Below, in pieces: positions 16,150-24,304 of a stretch of 38,838 bases of DNA. Where the stretch lies: positions 1 to 38,838 of the forward strand of contig NZ_JAIPUT010000043.1 of the NCBI RefSeq assembly GCF_020055635.1, read 5' to 3'. The DNA is from Marivita sp. GTDB lineage: Bacteria > Pseudomonadota > Alphaproteobacteria > Rhodobacterales > Rhodobacteraceae. Positions within the stretch are counted from its first letter, which is position 1; every line of letters begins with the position of its first letter. The notes below the pieces were generated by a model that saw only the letters and a list, made by a program, of their open reading frames with translations, was not told the DNA's origin and searched no databases. A program made the translations under genes and the position numbers.

Positions 16150-16776
16150 ATGATCGACCTGTATACATGGACCACCCCGAATGGCCGCAAGGTCTCGATC
16201 CTGCTGGAAGAGCTTGGCGTGCCCTACACGGTGCATGCCATCGACATCGGCAAGGATGACCAATTCGCGCCGGAATTCCTGAAGATTTCGCCAAACAACA
16301 AGATCCCGGCGATTGTCGATCGGGAGACAGGCGCGTCACTGATGGAGAGCGGAGCGATCATGCTCTACCTCGCGCAGAAACACCGACGCTTCCTCGTCGA
16401 GGGCGACGGGTATTGGAGCATGGTCGAATGGCTGATGTGGCAAATGGGGGGTCTTGGCCCGATGCTGGGACAGGCGCACCATTTCCTAAAGTTCAACAAG
16501 GGCACATCTGACTATGCCGAGGCCCGGTACGGGAAAGAAGCGCAGCGGCTCTATTCGGTATTGAACACGCGGCTGGACGGAAGAGAATATGTCGCCGGAC
16601 CGTACAGTATTGCAGACATGGCGATCTTTCCGTGGATCGCCCGGTTCGATTGGCAGGAAATCGACCTGAATGCATATCCCAATGTGAAAGACTGGTATCT
16701 GCGGATCGCAGAGCGACCGGCAGTGCAGAAGGGCTATCAGATTCCGAAATACGTGACCGATATCCCGATGCCCTGA
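16150..16776 (+). CDS. Glutathione S-transferase, nu-class (YfcG/YghU)-like
   Basis: A 208-residue cytosolic protein with the two GST domains. The thioredoxin-like half starts YTWTTPNGRKVSILLEEL, the T-x-N-G pattern of the YfcG/YghU group that acts as a disulfide-bond reductase using glutathione. It also has NNKIPAIVD with the cis-proline and MESGAIMLYLA for glutathione binding. The helical half contains YVAGPYSIADMAIFPWI, the usual folding motif. The ATG at 16150 follows AAAGG and is the first sensible start; the upstream frame codes unrelated residues. The stop codon lies inside a nine-base-pair hairpin. Confidence 0.88.
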   Translation: MIDLYTWTTPNGRKVSILLEELGVPYTVHAIDIGKDDQFAPEFLKISPNNKIPAIVDRETGASLMESGAIMLYLAQKHRRFLVEGDGYWSMVEWLMWQMGGLGPMLGQAHHFLKFNKGTSDYAEARYGKEAQRLYSVLNTRLDGREYVAGPYSIADMAIFPWIARFDWQEIDLNAYPNVKDWYLRIAERPAVQKGYQIPKYVTDIPMP

Positions 16777-16788
16777 TACGGGCATCGG
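16765..16788. terminator. Hairpin spanning the GST stop codon, between converging genes
   Basis: CCGATGCCC (16765-16773) pairs with GGGCATCGG (16780-16788) around a six-base loop TGATAC that contains the GST stop codon. No T-run follows on either strand, so termination, if any, would not be of the classic type. It lies between GST and the end of the ectoine aspartokinase gene. Confidence 0.45.
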
Positions 16789-16803
16789 AATAAGATACGA
16801 CCG

Positions 16804-18228
16804 TCAGGCCGCGCGCGAAAGACGTGTCGGGGACTGTTCGATCAGTTCGGCGTGCAGCGCCTTGATGACAGTCTCCATCGAGTCGCGGTCCATGACGAAC
16901 TGCACATCGACATTGCGCGGCCCCTGAGACGCGCCGATCGCTTCGCGTCCGGCATTGGCGATGGCTTGCAGGCCCCGGGTGAGGATGGACAGCCCGTTCA
17001 GATCCCGTCCGATGACCGACACCATCGCCAATCGACGACTGGTGATCTCGGCCGCCGGAAACATCTTTGCAATGTCCCGTTCGACCCGGCGCATCGTTTT
17101 CAGCGATGCGTCAAGATAATGCGTGATCGTATTCGCATTCGAAACCTTGGACACGATCCGCACATTGTGCCGGGTCAGCACGTCAAGAATGCCGGCGTCA
17201 TAGCCTTTGACGCCCACCATGTCCTGTTCGAACACCTCAAGCGTCACGATATCCAGACCGGTCACGATTTCCGCCGCCGCCTCTTCTGCGGGTTGATCGT
17301 CGATCAGGGTGCCGGGATCGCCGGGATCGAAGGCATTTGTGACACGCAGGGGCACGCCTGCCTGTCGCAGGGTCTTGGCTGCTTTCGGATGGATCGCCTC
17401 CATGCCCATGTTCGACAATTGGTCAGCGACATCGTAATTTGTCCGGCCCAGCTTGCGCACCGCATTTTCACCAACCAGCTTGGGATCGGCCGACGACAGG
17501 TGGAATTCCTTGTGAATGATCGCCTCGCGCGCCCCGGTGAGGGCGGCCAAGTGCGAAAACGTCACTTCGGAATATCCGCGATCGAACTCGTTCATGAGCC
17601 CTTCGACGCATTGGGCATATCCCGTCACAATCGGCATTTCGGTTGCGGGATCAACATCTTCGAATGCGTCGGTGATACGGGTTTCAAGACACACATCGCC
17701 CTCGTCGCGCCAACCCGACAGATCGACGAACCGCGCCTCCACTCCGCTGCGCTGCAACATCAGGGCCGTGACATAGGCGGAATGCGCCTCACCCAGACCG
17801 GACAACAACTCGCGGATGTGCCCCATGTGTTCGGGCAAGCGGAAATGGCCATAGGAACACAGGCGTTGCAGGTCGATCAGGCAATTCCGAGCACCGAGGA
17901 TACGTTCATCGACGAACATGTGGGCCTGCTGGATATCGCCCTTATGTGTCAGGATGTCCTCATGTGCCGCTTTCATCGCCTCGGCGACGCGGTCCAGGGC
18001 ATCCTGCCATTTGTGGTTGCTGTCGTCATTCGCAAACAGTGCATAGACCCCGGGTTCGCCGGATTTCTTGTGCTCCAGCAAAAGGTTCGTGATCCCGGCA
18101 AAAGCCGAGACCACGAAGACGCGGTTGTAAACGTCTTCTTTCTCCCGCCCTCCGATAAAGAGGGTTTCTCGTAATTCGGACAGGCGGGACATGGACGTCC
18201 CGCCAATTTTTTCCACAGTATGGCTCAT
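16804..18228 (-). CDS. ask: Ectoine-pathway aspartokinase (Ask_Ect)
   Basis: Phosphorylates aspartate, the first step toward aspartate semialdehyde, the precursor for ectoine. The 474-residue protein begins MSHTVEKIGGTSMS, the Ask_Ect variant of the usual KFGGTS nucleotide motif. It has FVVSAFAGITNLLLEHK, VTFSHLAALTGA, the GRTNYDVAD and MEAIHPKAAKTLRQ substrate region, and C-terminal ACT-type sequence (VSKVSNANTITHYL, MVSVIGRDL). Ask_Ect enzymes are known to be less sensitive to lysine and threonine feedback than the housekeeping enzyme. A perfect GGAGG precedes ATG 18226-18228, one base after the ectC stop, so it is the last gene of ectABC-ask. An upstream extension of the frame lies wholly inside ectC and is discarded. 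Confidence 0.93.
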   Translation of the reverse strand: MSHTVEKIGGTSMSRLSELRETLFIGGREKEDVYNRVFVVSAFAGITNLLLEHKKSGEPGVYALFANDDSNHKWQDALDRVAEAMKAAHEDILTHKGDIQQAHMFVDERILGARNCLIDLQRLCSYGHFRLPEHMGHIRELLSGLGEAHSAYVTALMLQRSGVEARFVDLSGWRDEGDVCLETRITDAFEDVDPATEMPIVTGYAQCVEGLMNEFDRGYSEVTFSHLAALTGAREAIIHKEFHLSSADPKLVGENAVRKLGRTNYDVADQLSNMGMEAIHPKAAKTLRQAGVPLRVTNAFDPGDPGTLIDDQPAEEAAAEIVTGLDIVTLEVFEQDMVGVKGYDAGILDVLTRHNVRIVSKVSNANTITHYLDASLKTMRRVERDIAKMFPAAEITSRRLAMVSVIGRDLNGLSILTRGLQAIANAGREAIGASQGPRNVDVQFVMDRDSMETVIKALHAELIEQSPTRLSRAA

Positions 18229-18229
18229 C

Positions 18230-18625
18230 TTACGCCTCCACTGCCGCCGAGTAGGACCCATCCGCCTGGTGCACTTCGTTGCCGGTGACCGGCGGGTTGA
18301 AGCAGCAGGCCATGACCAGCTCTTCTTCTGCCCGCAGCACATGGCGGTCATGCTTGTCCAGCGCGTACATGACACCCGGCGTGATCTCATGAGTTTCGCC
18401 GGTGGCAAGATCGGTGATCGAGCCCTTGCCCTTCATGCAGTATACGCTTTCGAAGTGGTTCTTGTATTCGAACGTGTGCTCGGAGCCCTCTTCGAGAAAG
18501 GTGATGTGAAAGGAAAAACCCATGTTGTCACTGGCCAGCAGCATTCGCACACTTGTCCAGTTCGCGTCGGAAACAACCCGGTCTTTTTCCTGCTCGACGA
18601 TTTTATTGAAGTCTCTGACGATCAT
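18230..18625 (-). CDS. ectC: L-ectoine synthase
   Basis: Closes the ring of N-gamma-acetyl-diaminobutyrate to ectoine. The 131-residue cupin protein has the family start [10 protein letters not shown] and the iron ligands E59, Y87 and H95, spaced 28 and 8 residues as in characterised EctC. It also contains [12 protein letters not shown] and [23 protein letters not shown]. It follows ectB by five bases with GGAG upstream, and runs into ask with one base between, so the genes are translated as one unit. Full length, nothing unusual. Confidence 0.97.
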   Translation of the reverse strand: MIVRDFNKIVEQEKDRVVSDANWTSVRMLLASDNMGFSFHITFLEEGSEHTFEYKNHFESVYCMKGKGSITDLATGETHEITPGVMYALDKHDRHVLRAEEELVMACCFNPPVTGNEVHQADGSYSAAVEA

Positions 18626-18630
18626 TTGCG

Positions 18631-19923
18631 TTACTCCGCAGCAATTTTGTTGGGGCCTGTCAGCACGTCGTTCGCCGCTTCAAGCAAGATCTTGAAGCCT
18701 TTGCGCAACGTGTCTTTCGGCGTGGTCAGCGGTGCCAGAACCTTGATCACCTGGTCTTCGCTGCCGGAGGTTTCGATGATGAGGCCCTTTTCATAGGCCC
18801 GCGCGCAGACCGCACCGGCAAGATCACCAGACCCCACATCGACCCCCTGCATCAGGCCACGTCCCTTGAGGTAGGCATCCGGTACCATCGCCGCCAGATC
18901 GGAAAGAGATTCGTGGATCAACTGCGACTTCTCTGCCAGCTCCTTCTGGAAACTGTCATCCGCCCAGAACTTCTCGATCGCGACTTTCGCGGTGATGAAG
19001 GCGTGCGTGTTGCCCCGGAAGGTGCCGTTGTGTTCGGCCGGCCCAAAGATATCGTATTCGGGGCGCACCAGAAGCATCGCCATCGGCAGGCCGAAGCCGG
19101 AGACCGATTTCGCCATCGTGACGATGTCGGGCATCACGCCCATCTCTTCAAACGAGAAGAACGTCCCGCACCGGCCACATCCGGCCTGGATGTCGTCGAT
19201 GATAAGAAGCGCCCCATGGTCTTTCGCAAGGTCGGCAATGCGCTTGACCCACTCCGGGCTGGCAGCGTTCAGACCACCCTCGCCCTGTACCGTCTCGAGC
19301 AGGATTGCGGCGGGCGCATCGACGCCACCAGACTTGTCCTTGAGCATCGCGTCGAGGAATTCGACCGTGTCCGTTTCACCGGGAAAGAAGCCATCGAATG
19401 GCATGCGGGTCACACCGTTCAACGACATGCCTGCACCACCGCGGTGATAGCCGTTTCCGGTGGCCGACAAGGCCCCCGTGGTCACACCGTGAAAGCCGTT
19501 GGTGAAGGCGATGATGTTGGTTCGTCCCGTCACCTTGCGCGCGATCTTCATCGCCGCCTCGACGGCGTTTGCGCCGGTGGGTCCGGTGAACATCACACGG
19601 TGATCCATGTCACGCGGTGCAAGAATGTGCTTTTCCAACGCCTCAAGGAAAGCCGCCTTGGTGTTGGTGTGCAAATCCAGACCATGCGCAATCCCGTCAT
19701 TCGAGATGTGCTCGATCAGCGCAGCTTTCATGTCGGGGTCGTTGTGACCGTAATTCAGCGATGAACAGCCAGCCAGGAAATCGATATAGGTCTTGCCGGT
19801 GTCATCCGTGATTTCGGATCCGCTTGCGGTGGTGAAGGTCGCGGGCATGCCGCGGCAATAGGAGCGGGCTTCGCTCTCGCGGCGTTCAAAAATCGAGTCG
19901 TTCATGTTCATGTCCTTGGGCAT
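18631..19923 (-). CDS. ectB: L-2,4-diaminobutyrate-2-oxoglutarate aminotransferase
   Basis: A PLP enzyme that moves the amino group of glutamate to aspartate semialdehyde, the committed step to ectoine. It is a 430-residue class III aminotransferase with [43 protein letters not shown] (PLP aspartate about 243) and the PLP lysine K272 in [18 protein letters not shown] sits six bases before ATG 19921-19923 (MPKDMNMND). The TTG at 19938 is discarded, and ATGs slightly downstream remain possible. It is the second gene of the operon, 57 bases after ectA. Confidence 0.96.
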   Translation of the reverse strand: MPKDMNMNDSIFERRESEARSYCRGMPATFTTASGSEITDDTGKTYIDFLAGCSSLNYGHNDPDMKAALIEHISNDGIAHGLDLHTNTKAAFLEALEKHILAPRDMDHRVMFTGPTGANAVEAAMKIARKVTGRTNIIAFTNGFHGVTTGALSATGNGYHRGGAGMSLNGVTRMPFDGFFPGETDTVEFLDAMLKDKSGGVDAPAAILLETVQGEGGLNAASPEWVKRIADLAKDHGALLIIDDIQAGCGRCGTFFSFEEMGVMPDIVTMAKSVSGFGLPMAMLLVRPEYDIFGPAEHNGTFRGNTHAFITAKVAIEKFWADDSFQKELAEKSQLIHESLSDLAAMVPDAYLKGRGLMQGVDVGSGDLAGAVCARAYEKGLIIETSGSEDQVIKVLAPLTTPKDTLRKGFKILLEAANDVLTGPNKIAAE

Positions 19924-19980
19924 CAGATGTCCTTTCAAGGCATTGGAATTGAGATTTTCAGGGAGAAAACGAAGGTCAGG

Positions 19981-20514
19981 TCACGCAGCGCGCTTGAGGC
20001 CATCCGCAGCCGGAAGGGTGATCGACACCAGATGTTCCGTGTCGTGGCGCCCTTCGAAATGGATATCCCGCGTGTAGTGCGGTACGTCGGTCAGCGACCC
20101 ACCGATCGAACGGGCGAACGACTTGAACAGACCCCATGACGCATCGTTGTCGCGTGTGATGGTCGTCTTAAGATGTGTCGCACCGTCGCAAGCGTCGCGC
20201 TCGATCAGTTCGATCAGCATCAGTTTGCCAAGCCCCAGACCGCGCGCCTTTCCGCCAACGGCGACCTGCCAGACGAACAGTTCATCCTTGTCGGGAATCA
20301 TGTGGCCGGAGATCCAGCCTACAATCTCGCCATCAAGCTCGGCGACCACACATGTGTCGCGGAAATGCTCTGCCTGAACAAGATTGCAGTACATCGAGTT
20401 TTCATCGAGCGGCTTGCAGTCCTTCACGAGTTCCCAGATTGCAGCCCCGTCCGTCGCGTCCGGTTTGCGCAGAAGGGGCTTGCGCGTTCGGGGGATGTCA
20501 CTGTGCTCTGCCAT
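19981..20514 (-). CDS. ectA: L-2,4-diaminobutyrate acetyltransferase
   Basis: Acetylates diaminobutyrate from acetyl-CoA to N-gamma-acetyl-diaminobutyrate. The 177-residue GNAT protein has the EctA blocks LRKPDATDGAAIWELVKDC, LDENSMYCNLVQAEHF, the acetyl-CoA loop VGGKARGLGLGKLML and TTITRDNDASWGLFKSFAR. It starts at ATG 20512-20514 with AAAGGG upstream. First gene of ectABC-ask. The promoter and an EctR-like operator lie in the next 60 bases. No ectoine hydroxylase (ectD) follows in the operon, so this locus makes ectoine only. Confidence 0.96.
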   Translation of the reverse strand: MAEHSDIPRTRKPLLRKPDATDGAAIWELVKDCKPLDENSMYCNLVQAEHFRDTCVVAELDGEIVGWISGHMIPDKDELFVWQVAVGGKARGLGLGKLMLIELIERDACDGATHLKTTITRDNDASWGLFKSFARSIGGSLTDVPHYTRDIHFEGRHDTEHLVSITLPAADGLKRAA

Positions 20515-20530
20515 GTTTTCTTGACCCTTT

Positions 20531-20574
20531 GTTAGTTCGACTAACTAATTACTCTATCGTCATGCATATTTCAA
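20531..20574 (-). promoter_or_regulatory. ectA promoter with an EctR-like operator
   Basis: GTTAGT-TCG-ACTAAC (20531-20545) is a perfect six-base inverted repeat with a three-base spacer. Read on the minus strand, TTGAAA (20569-20574) and TAATTA (20546-20551) are 17 bases apart and could be -35 and -10, although the -10 is a poor match. The palindrome would then cover the start of transcription. The EctR1 site described in methylotrophs, as I recall it, is built on TTAGT/ACTA half-sites; the same halves are here. The divergent MarR gene is the likely binder. Confidence 0.65.
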
Positions 20575-20747
20575 CATGTCACCCCGATAAACGTACATAG
20601 CGGCATTTGGTTGCCTGGCTCGGTGGATTTTCTTCTCATTTCTTCGGCGGATCTCACGTTTTCCCTAATATTTACTTAGCCAAACAAAGAGCTCCCCTTA
20701 AGATCGCAGATTGCGGGATGCTTCAAATTAGTGTCATGGTCTGCGGG

Positions 20748-21248
20748 ATGACGACAAATGCCGAACTTAGAATGGATGACAGCCTGATTGCCCTCAGGCG
20801 AATCCTGCGCGCGACCGAGCTTTATGCCCGCGACCTTGCGCATGCTGTGGGCCTCACCCCGGCGCAGCTCAGGGTGCTTCAGATCGTCAACGGAAAGGAA
20901 AGCGTCACACCCAAGACCTTGGCGACCCAGATGGGTGTCAGCCAAGCGACGGTTTCGGCGTTGGTGGACAAGCTGGTGGCGCGCGGCCTGGTCGAACGCG
21001 TGCCATCGAACCAGGATCGCCGCCAGACCAATGTAACGGTCACGCAAGACGGGCAGGCCAGGCTGGAAGACGCTCCCGACGCGCTTCAGCAGCGCTATGT
21101 CCGCGCGTTCCTCGCCTTGGCCGATTGGGAGCAGGCGCAACTGGTCTCCACGCTCGAAAGGGTGGCGGATATGCTTGATGCCCGTGGACTTGATGCGTCG
21201 CCCGTTCTGACGACAGGCGACATCAAGACAGGCAGAAAGGCGTTCTGA
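20748..21248 (+). CDS. ectR: MarR-family regulator of ectoine genes (EctR-like)
   Basis: A 166-residue winged-helix repressor. The conserved part starts DDSLIALRRILRATELYARDLAH and LTPAQLRVLQIV, close to EctR/CosR proteins. The recognition helix region is TLATQMGVSQATVSALVDKL and the wing is RVPSNQDRRQTNVTVT. It is divergent from ectA with 233 bases between, the arrangement of known ectR-ectABC loci, where the protein represses ect transcription at low salt. The start is uncertain: ATG 20748 is chosen, while 20736, 20718 and 20772 are also in frame and none has a strong ribosome site. A weaker palindrome CTAA-N7-TTAG at 20665-20679 could serve autoregulation. Confidence 0.85.
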   Translation: MTTNAELRMDDSLIALRRILRATELYARDLAHAVGLTPAQLRVLQIVNGKESVTPKTLATQMGVSQATVSALVDKLVARGLVERVPSNQDRRQTNVTVTQDGQARLEDAPDALQQRYVRAFLALADWEQAQLVSTLERVADMLDARGLDASPVLTTGDIKTGRKAF

Positions 21249-21266
21249 GCCGCAAACGGGTCGGGC

Positions 21267-21641
21267 TTACGTGTCCGGACGGGATTCCGGCGGCTCATCG
21301 TAGATGGACCACCCATAGTCGCTCTCGCTTTCGGGAAGGTCGTTGGGCCGAAGGTTACGCGCCATGTAGGTTTTTGCGATGAAGTTGGCCGTGATGGGCG
21401 CGGTCAACAGAAGGAAGACCGAAATCAGCAGTTCATGGACCGATAGATAGCCCGTGGAAACGTAGAAATAGATCATCGAAGCGACCAGAACACCGCCGAC
21501 ACCCAGCGTCGTCGCCTTGGTCGGGGCATGCAACCGTTGCAGGGAATCCTTCAGCTTGATGAGCCCGTAGGACCCGACCAGTCCGAAGATGCCGCTGACG
21601 ACCAGAAAGATGGAGATAAGAAGTTCGGTCACGAAACCCAT
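21267..21641 (-). CDS. phaG: Mrp-type Na+(K+)/H+ antiporter subunit G
   Basis: A 124-residue membrane subunit with three hydrophobic segments: ELLISIFLVVSGIFGLVGSYGLI, then VGGVLVASMIYFYVS and ELLISVFLLLTAPITANFIA. It has the family stretch LKDSLQRLHAPTKATTLG. The hydrophilic tail after residue 95 is normal. Last gene of the operon, nine bases after phaF. It ends 18 bases from the convergent ectR stop with no clear terminator. Also called MnhG or MrpG. G is needed for assembly of the complex. Confidence 0.93.
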   Translation of the reverse strand: MGFVTELLISIFLVVSGIFGLVGSYGLIKLKDSLQRLHAPTKATTLGVGGVLVASMIYFYVSTGYLSVHELLISVFLLLTAPITANFIAKTYMARNLRPNDLPESESDYGWSIYDEPPESRPDT

Positions 21642-21650
21642 GGGCTGTCC

Positions 21651-21920
21651 TTACTCGATAATGTCGCCGCGCAGAAGGAAACGGCAGTAGGCCACGGTGG
21701 ACACGAAGCCGACCATGGCGACCAGCATTGCTGCCTCAAAGTAAATCGCCGTCCCGCGCCAGACTCCGTAAAGCACCAGCAAGGCGATGACATTGATCAC
21801 CATCGTATCAAGCGCAAGGATGCGATCCGCGGCGTGGGGGCCAAGCACGATCCGCCAGAGATCAAGCAGCAAGGCGATCCCGTAACAGCCGGCCGCAAAG
21901 AGCAGAGCAAGTTCGATCAT
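21651..21920 (-). CDS. phaF: Mrp-type Na+(K+)/H+ antiporter subunit F
   Basis: An 89-residue membrane subunit with three hydrophobic helices and the conserved VLGPHAADRILALDTM loop. It overlaps the end of phaE by four bases (ATGA), indicating coupled translation. Known alternative names are MnhF and MrpF. Confidence 0.93.
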   Translation of the reverse strand: MIELALLFAAGCYGIALLLDLWRIVLGPHAADRILALDTMVINVIALLVLYGVWRGTAIYFEAAMLVAMVGFVSTVAYCRFLLRGDIIE

Positions 21921-22408
21921 TGGAAAATCTCCTTCAGGCGCCGTTCGTACCGGGACTTGATCTCGTCACGCACCGCGTCGGGATCGTCGGTATCCAGACA
22001 ATGCACAAGGATACATCCGCCATCTGCGGCAAGGGTTGCCGAAACCGTCCCGGGGGTCATGGTGATCGTGCCGGCAAGCACGGTGATAGCTTCGGCGGAC
22101 TGGAGTTCGAGCGGCACGACGATCCAGTGAGACCTGATATTGGCGTTCCGTCGAAACAGGATGATCCAGGCGACCTGCACATTCGCCACGACGATGTCCC
22201 AGAAGACGACCAGAACATATTCGATCACCCGAAGCGGTTTTCCGATCCGGGGCCGGTCAGGCCAGTAGGGCGCGGTGAGCATGGGAATGACCAGTCCGAA
22301 GACCACTCCTAGGATGAGATTCCCCAAGGTGAACGTGTTGACCAGGCCAAGCCAGACCAGAACGAGCGCGATGCTCAGAAGGGGGTGAGGGATCAAACGC
22401 ATCATCAT
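21917..22408 (-). CDS. phaE: Mrp-type Na+(K+)/H+ antiporter subunit E
   Basis: A 163-residue subunit. The N-terminal hydrophobic part (LLSIALVLVWLGLVNTFTLGNLILGVVFGL in two overlapping helices) is followed by a soluble C-terminal domain with VVPLELQSAEAITVLAGTIT and MTPGTVSATLAADG, the conserved MrpE block. It starts three bases after the phaD stop. MrpE is not always essential for transport but affects stability in characterised systems. Confidence 0.93.
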   Translation of the reverse strand: MMMRLIPHPLLSIALVLVWLGLVNTFTLGNLILGVVFGLVIPMLTAPYWPDRPRIGKPLRVIEYVLVVFWDIVVANVQVAWIILFRRNANIRSHWIVVPLELQSAEAITVLAGTITMTPGTVSATLAADGGCILVHCLDTDDPDAVRDEIKSRYERRLKEIFQ

Positions 22409-22411
22409 GGT

Positions 22412-23953
22412 CTAGAATTCTCCACCGAGAACCGCCGAAATATATGCCGCCCGGTCGAACAGTTGCAGCGATGTCTGTTCGAGGTACTCGGTGACCGGAC
22501 CGGCAAAGATTGCCAGGCCCGCAAGAGCAGCCGTTGCAAACATGACCGGAACGATTTCGGAAGGTTTCGCCACGCTGGCATAGGGCGGCTCGGGCAGGGT
22601 TTCGACCTGCGGGTCCGGCACCGGTTCCGCGATGGAGGTCGACTTCCAGAACAGCGCACTTCCCGCGCGGGCGAAACCCACCACGGTCATCAAGGATCCG
22701 GCAAGGATCGCAGTCCAGGTCCAGACCATGAAATCCGGTTGCCGCATCGCATCAAGAACCAGCAGCTTTCCCAAAAATCCACTCAGCGGGGGCATACCCG
22801 CCATGCCGATCGCCGCCGCAAAGAAAATGGCGGCGAACAGCCCGTTGTGAACCGTTGCCGGCGCCGGGCTCAGAGAGTCGCCCCCCCTCCGGGCCACGAC
22901 CAGGTCCGCGATCAGGAAAAGACAGGCAGCTGCAAACGTCGAATGAACCATGTAGTAAAGCGCGGCCGTCGTGGCACTGGTCGAAAACGCAGCCACCGCG
23001 ACCAGCAGCGTGCCCATTGAACCGATTGCCGAAAAGCTGATCAGCGGCATGAGTCGCCGCGCCCCGAGAACGCCGACGGCCCCCAGTGCGATGGTGACGA
23101 TCGCCGCCGGAAACAGCCACGCCCCGATCAGACCGTCGGTTGCCGGAACACCCGGGCCGAACGCCACCGTATGAACACGCAAGAGCGCATAGGCTCCGAC
23201 CTTGGTCATGATCGCAAAAAGCGCGGCAACCGGAGCGGGCGCGTTGGAATAGGTTGCCGGCAACCAGAACTGGACCGGGAAAAGCGCCGCCTTGACGGCA
23301 AACACGATCATCAACAGCATCGCGGCGACCCGGACAAGCGCCGCCTCGTCTGCCGGAAGTTCTGGCACTTTTGCTGCCAGATCGGCGATGTTGAGCGTTC
23401 CCGTGCTTGCGTACAACGTGCCCAGCGCAAACAGGAACAGGGTCGATCCGGCTAGGTTCATCACGACGTATTGCAGACCCGCGCGCATTCGGTCACGGCC
23501 GCCGGAATGGATCATGAGTCCGTAAGACGCGATCAGAAGCACCTCGAAAAACACGAAGAGGTTGAAGATGTCGCCCGTCAGAAAGGCGCCACATATCCCC
23601 ATCAGCTGGAACTGGAACAGCGCATGAAAATGCTTGCCGCGATCGTCCCAGCCCGTCGCTATCGAATGCATCAGCACCATCAGGGCCAGGCTTGCCGTCA
23701 ACAGCACCATGAGCGCGGACAACCGGTCAAGAACGAGCACGATCCCGAAGGGCGCGGGCCAATCTCCCAGGCGATAGATATGCGTGTCTCCATCCGCAGC
23801 CAGGATGACAAGCCCGACCGACACCGCCAGCAGCAGCGCGGTTCCGACAACCGAGGCCACCCGCGCCAGAACGATATCGTGCCGCATGACGAACCCGATC
23901 AGGGGTGCAAGCATCGCCGGAAGGACGATGGGAACGATGATCCAGTGACTCAT
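22412..23953 (-). CDS. phaD: Mrp-type Na+(K+)/H+ antiporter subunit D
   Basis: A 513-residue polytopic protein of the proton-pumping NADH-dehydrogenase-like family (related to NuoN/NuoM). It has about 14 hydrophobic helices. FAVKAALFPVQFWLPATYSN (with its membrane lysine), APAPVAALFAIMTKVGAYAL and the earlier LVLFAxx-type acidic helix region mark the proton path. It overlaps phaC by four bases (ATGA). Together with the A subunit it forms the ion-moving core. Confidence 0.93.
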   Translation of the reverse strand: MSHWIIVPIVLPAMLAPLIGFVMRHDIVLARVASVVGTALLLAVSVGLVILAADGDTHIYRLGDWPAPFGIVLVLDRLSALMVLLTASLALMVLMHSIATGWDDRGKHFHALFQFQLMGICGAFLTGDIFNLFVFFEVLLIASYGLMIHSGGRDRMRAGLQYVVMNLAGSTLFLFALGTLYASTGTLNIADLAAKVPELPADEAALVRVAAMLLMIVFAVKAALFPVQFWLPATYSNAPAPVAALFAIMTKVGAYALLRVHTVAFGPGVPATDGLIGAWLFPAAIVTIALGAVGVLGARRLMPLISFSAIGSMGTLLVAVAAFSTSATTAALYYMVHSTFAAACLFLIADLVVARRGGDSLSPAPATVHNGLFAAIFFAAAIGMAGMPPLSGFLGKLLVLDAMRQPDFMVWTWTAILAGSLMTVVGFARAGSALFWKSTSIAEPVPDPQVETLPEPPYASVAKPSEIVPVMFATAALAGLAIFAGPVTEYLEQTSLQLFDRAAYISAVLGGEF

Positions 23954-24303
23954 TGATCGGCGTCCTTGTCGAAGTCTGTCTGATCGATGTCGATGCGGTC
24001 GCTGTCAGCCTCGAGGAAGGCTCCGAGCGAAATCATCACAAGCACGGCCGTCATCCCGAAGGAGATGACGATTGCCGTCAGCACGAGTGCCTGGGGCAGA
24101 GGGTCGGTGTAGGTTCCGTCACCGTATCTCGACAGGATCGGGGACATGTCGATGGCAAGCCGACCGCTCGAGAAAAGGAAGACGTTAACTGCGTAGGACA
24201 AGAGCGCGAGGCCAAGAATGACCGGAAACGTCCTCAAACGGAGGATCAGATAGACCCCGCCAGCCGTCATCGTTCCGATCGCGCTAGCAACAATGAGTTC
24301 CAT
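23950..24303 (-). CDS. phaC: Mrp-type Na+(K+)/H+ antiporter subunit C
   Basis: A 117-residue NuoK-like subunit with three hydrophobic helices: ELIVASAIGTMTAGGVYLIL, then FPVILGLALLSYAVNVFLFSS and QALVLTAIVISFGMTAVLVM. The acidic tail after residue 100 is common in this subunit. ATG 24301-24303 is chosen because it lies one base after the phaAB stop and begins the usual MELI; the longer frame has seven unlikely residues. Confidence 0.93.
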   Translation of the reverse strand: MELIVASAIGTMTAGGVYLILRLRTFPVILGLALLSYAVNVFLFSSGRLAIDMSPILSRYGDGTYTDPLPQALVLTAIVISFGMTAVLVMISLGAFLEADSDRIDIDQTDFDKDADQ

Positions 24304-24304
24304 G

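Noticed and set aside
20521-20531. TTGACCCTTTG shared with 37477-37487 as a possible attachment or repeat site
   Set aside because: An eleven-base match between an ectA leader and a convergent intergenic spacer has no partner features; it is likely chance.
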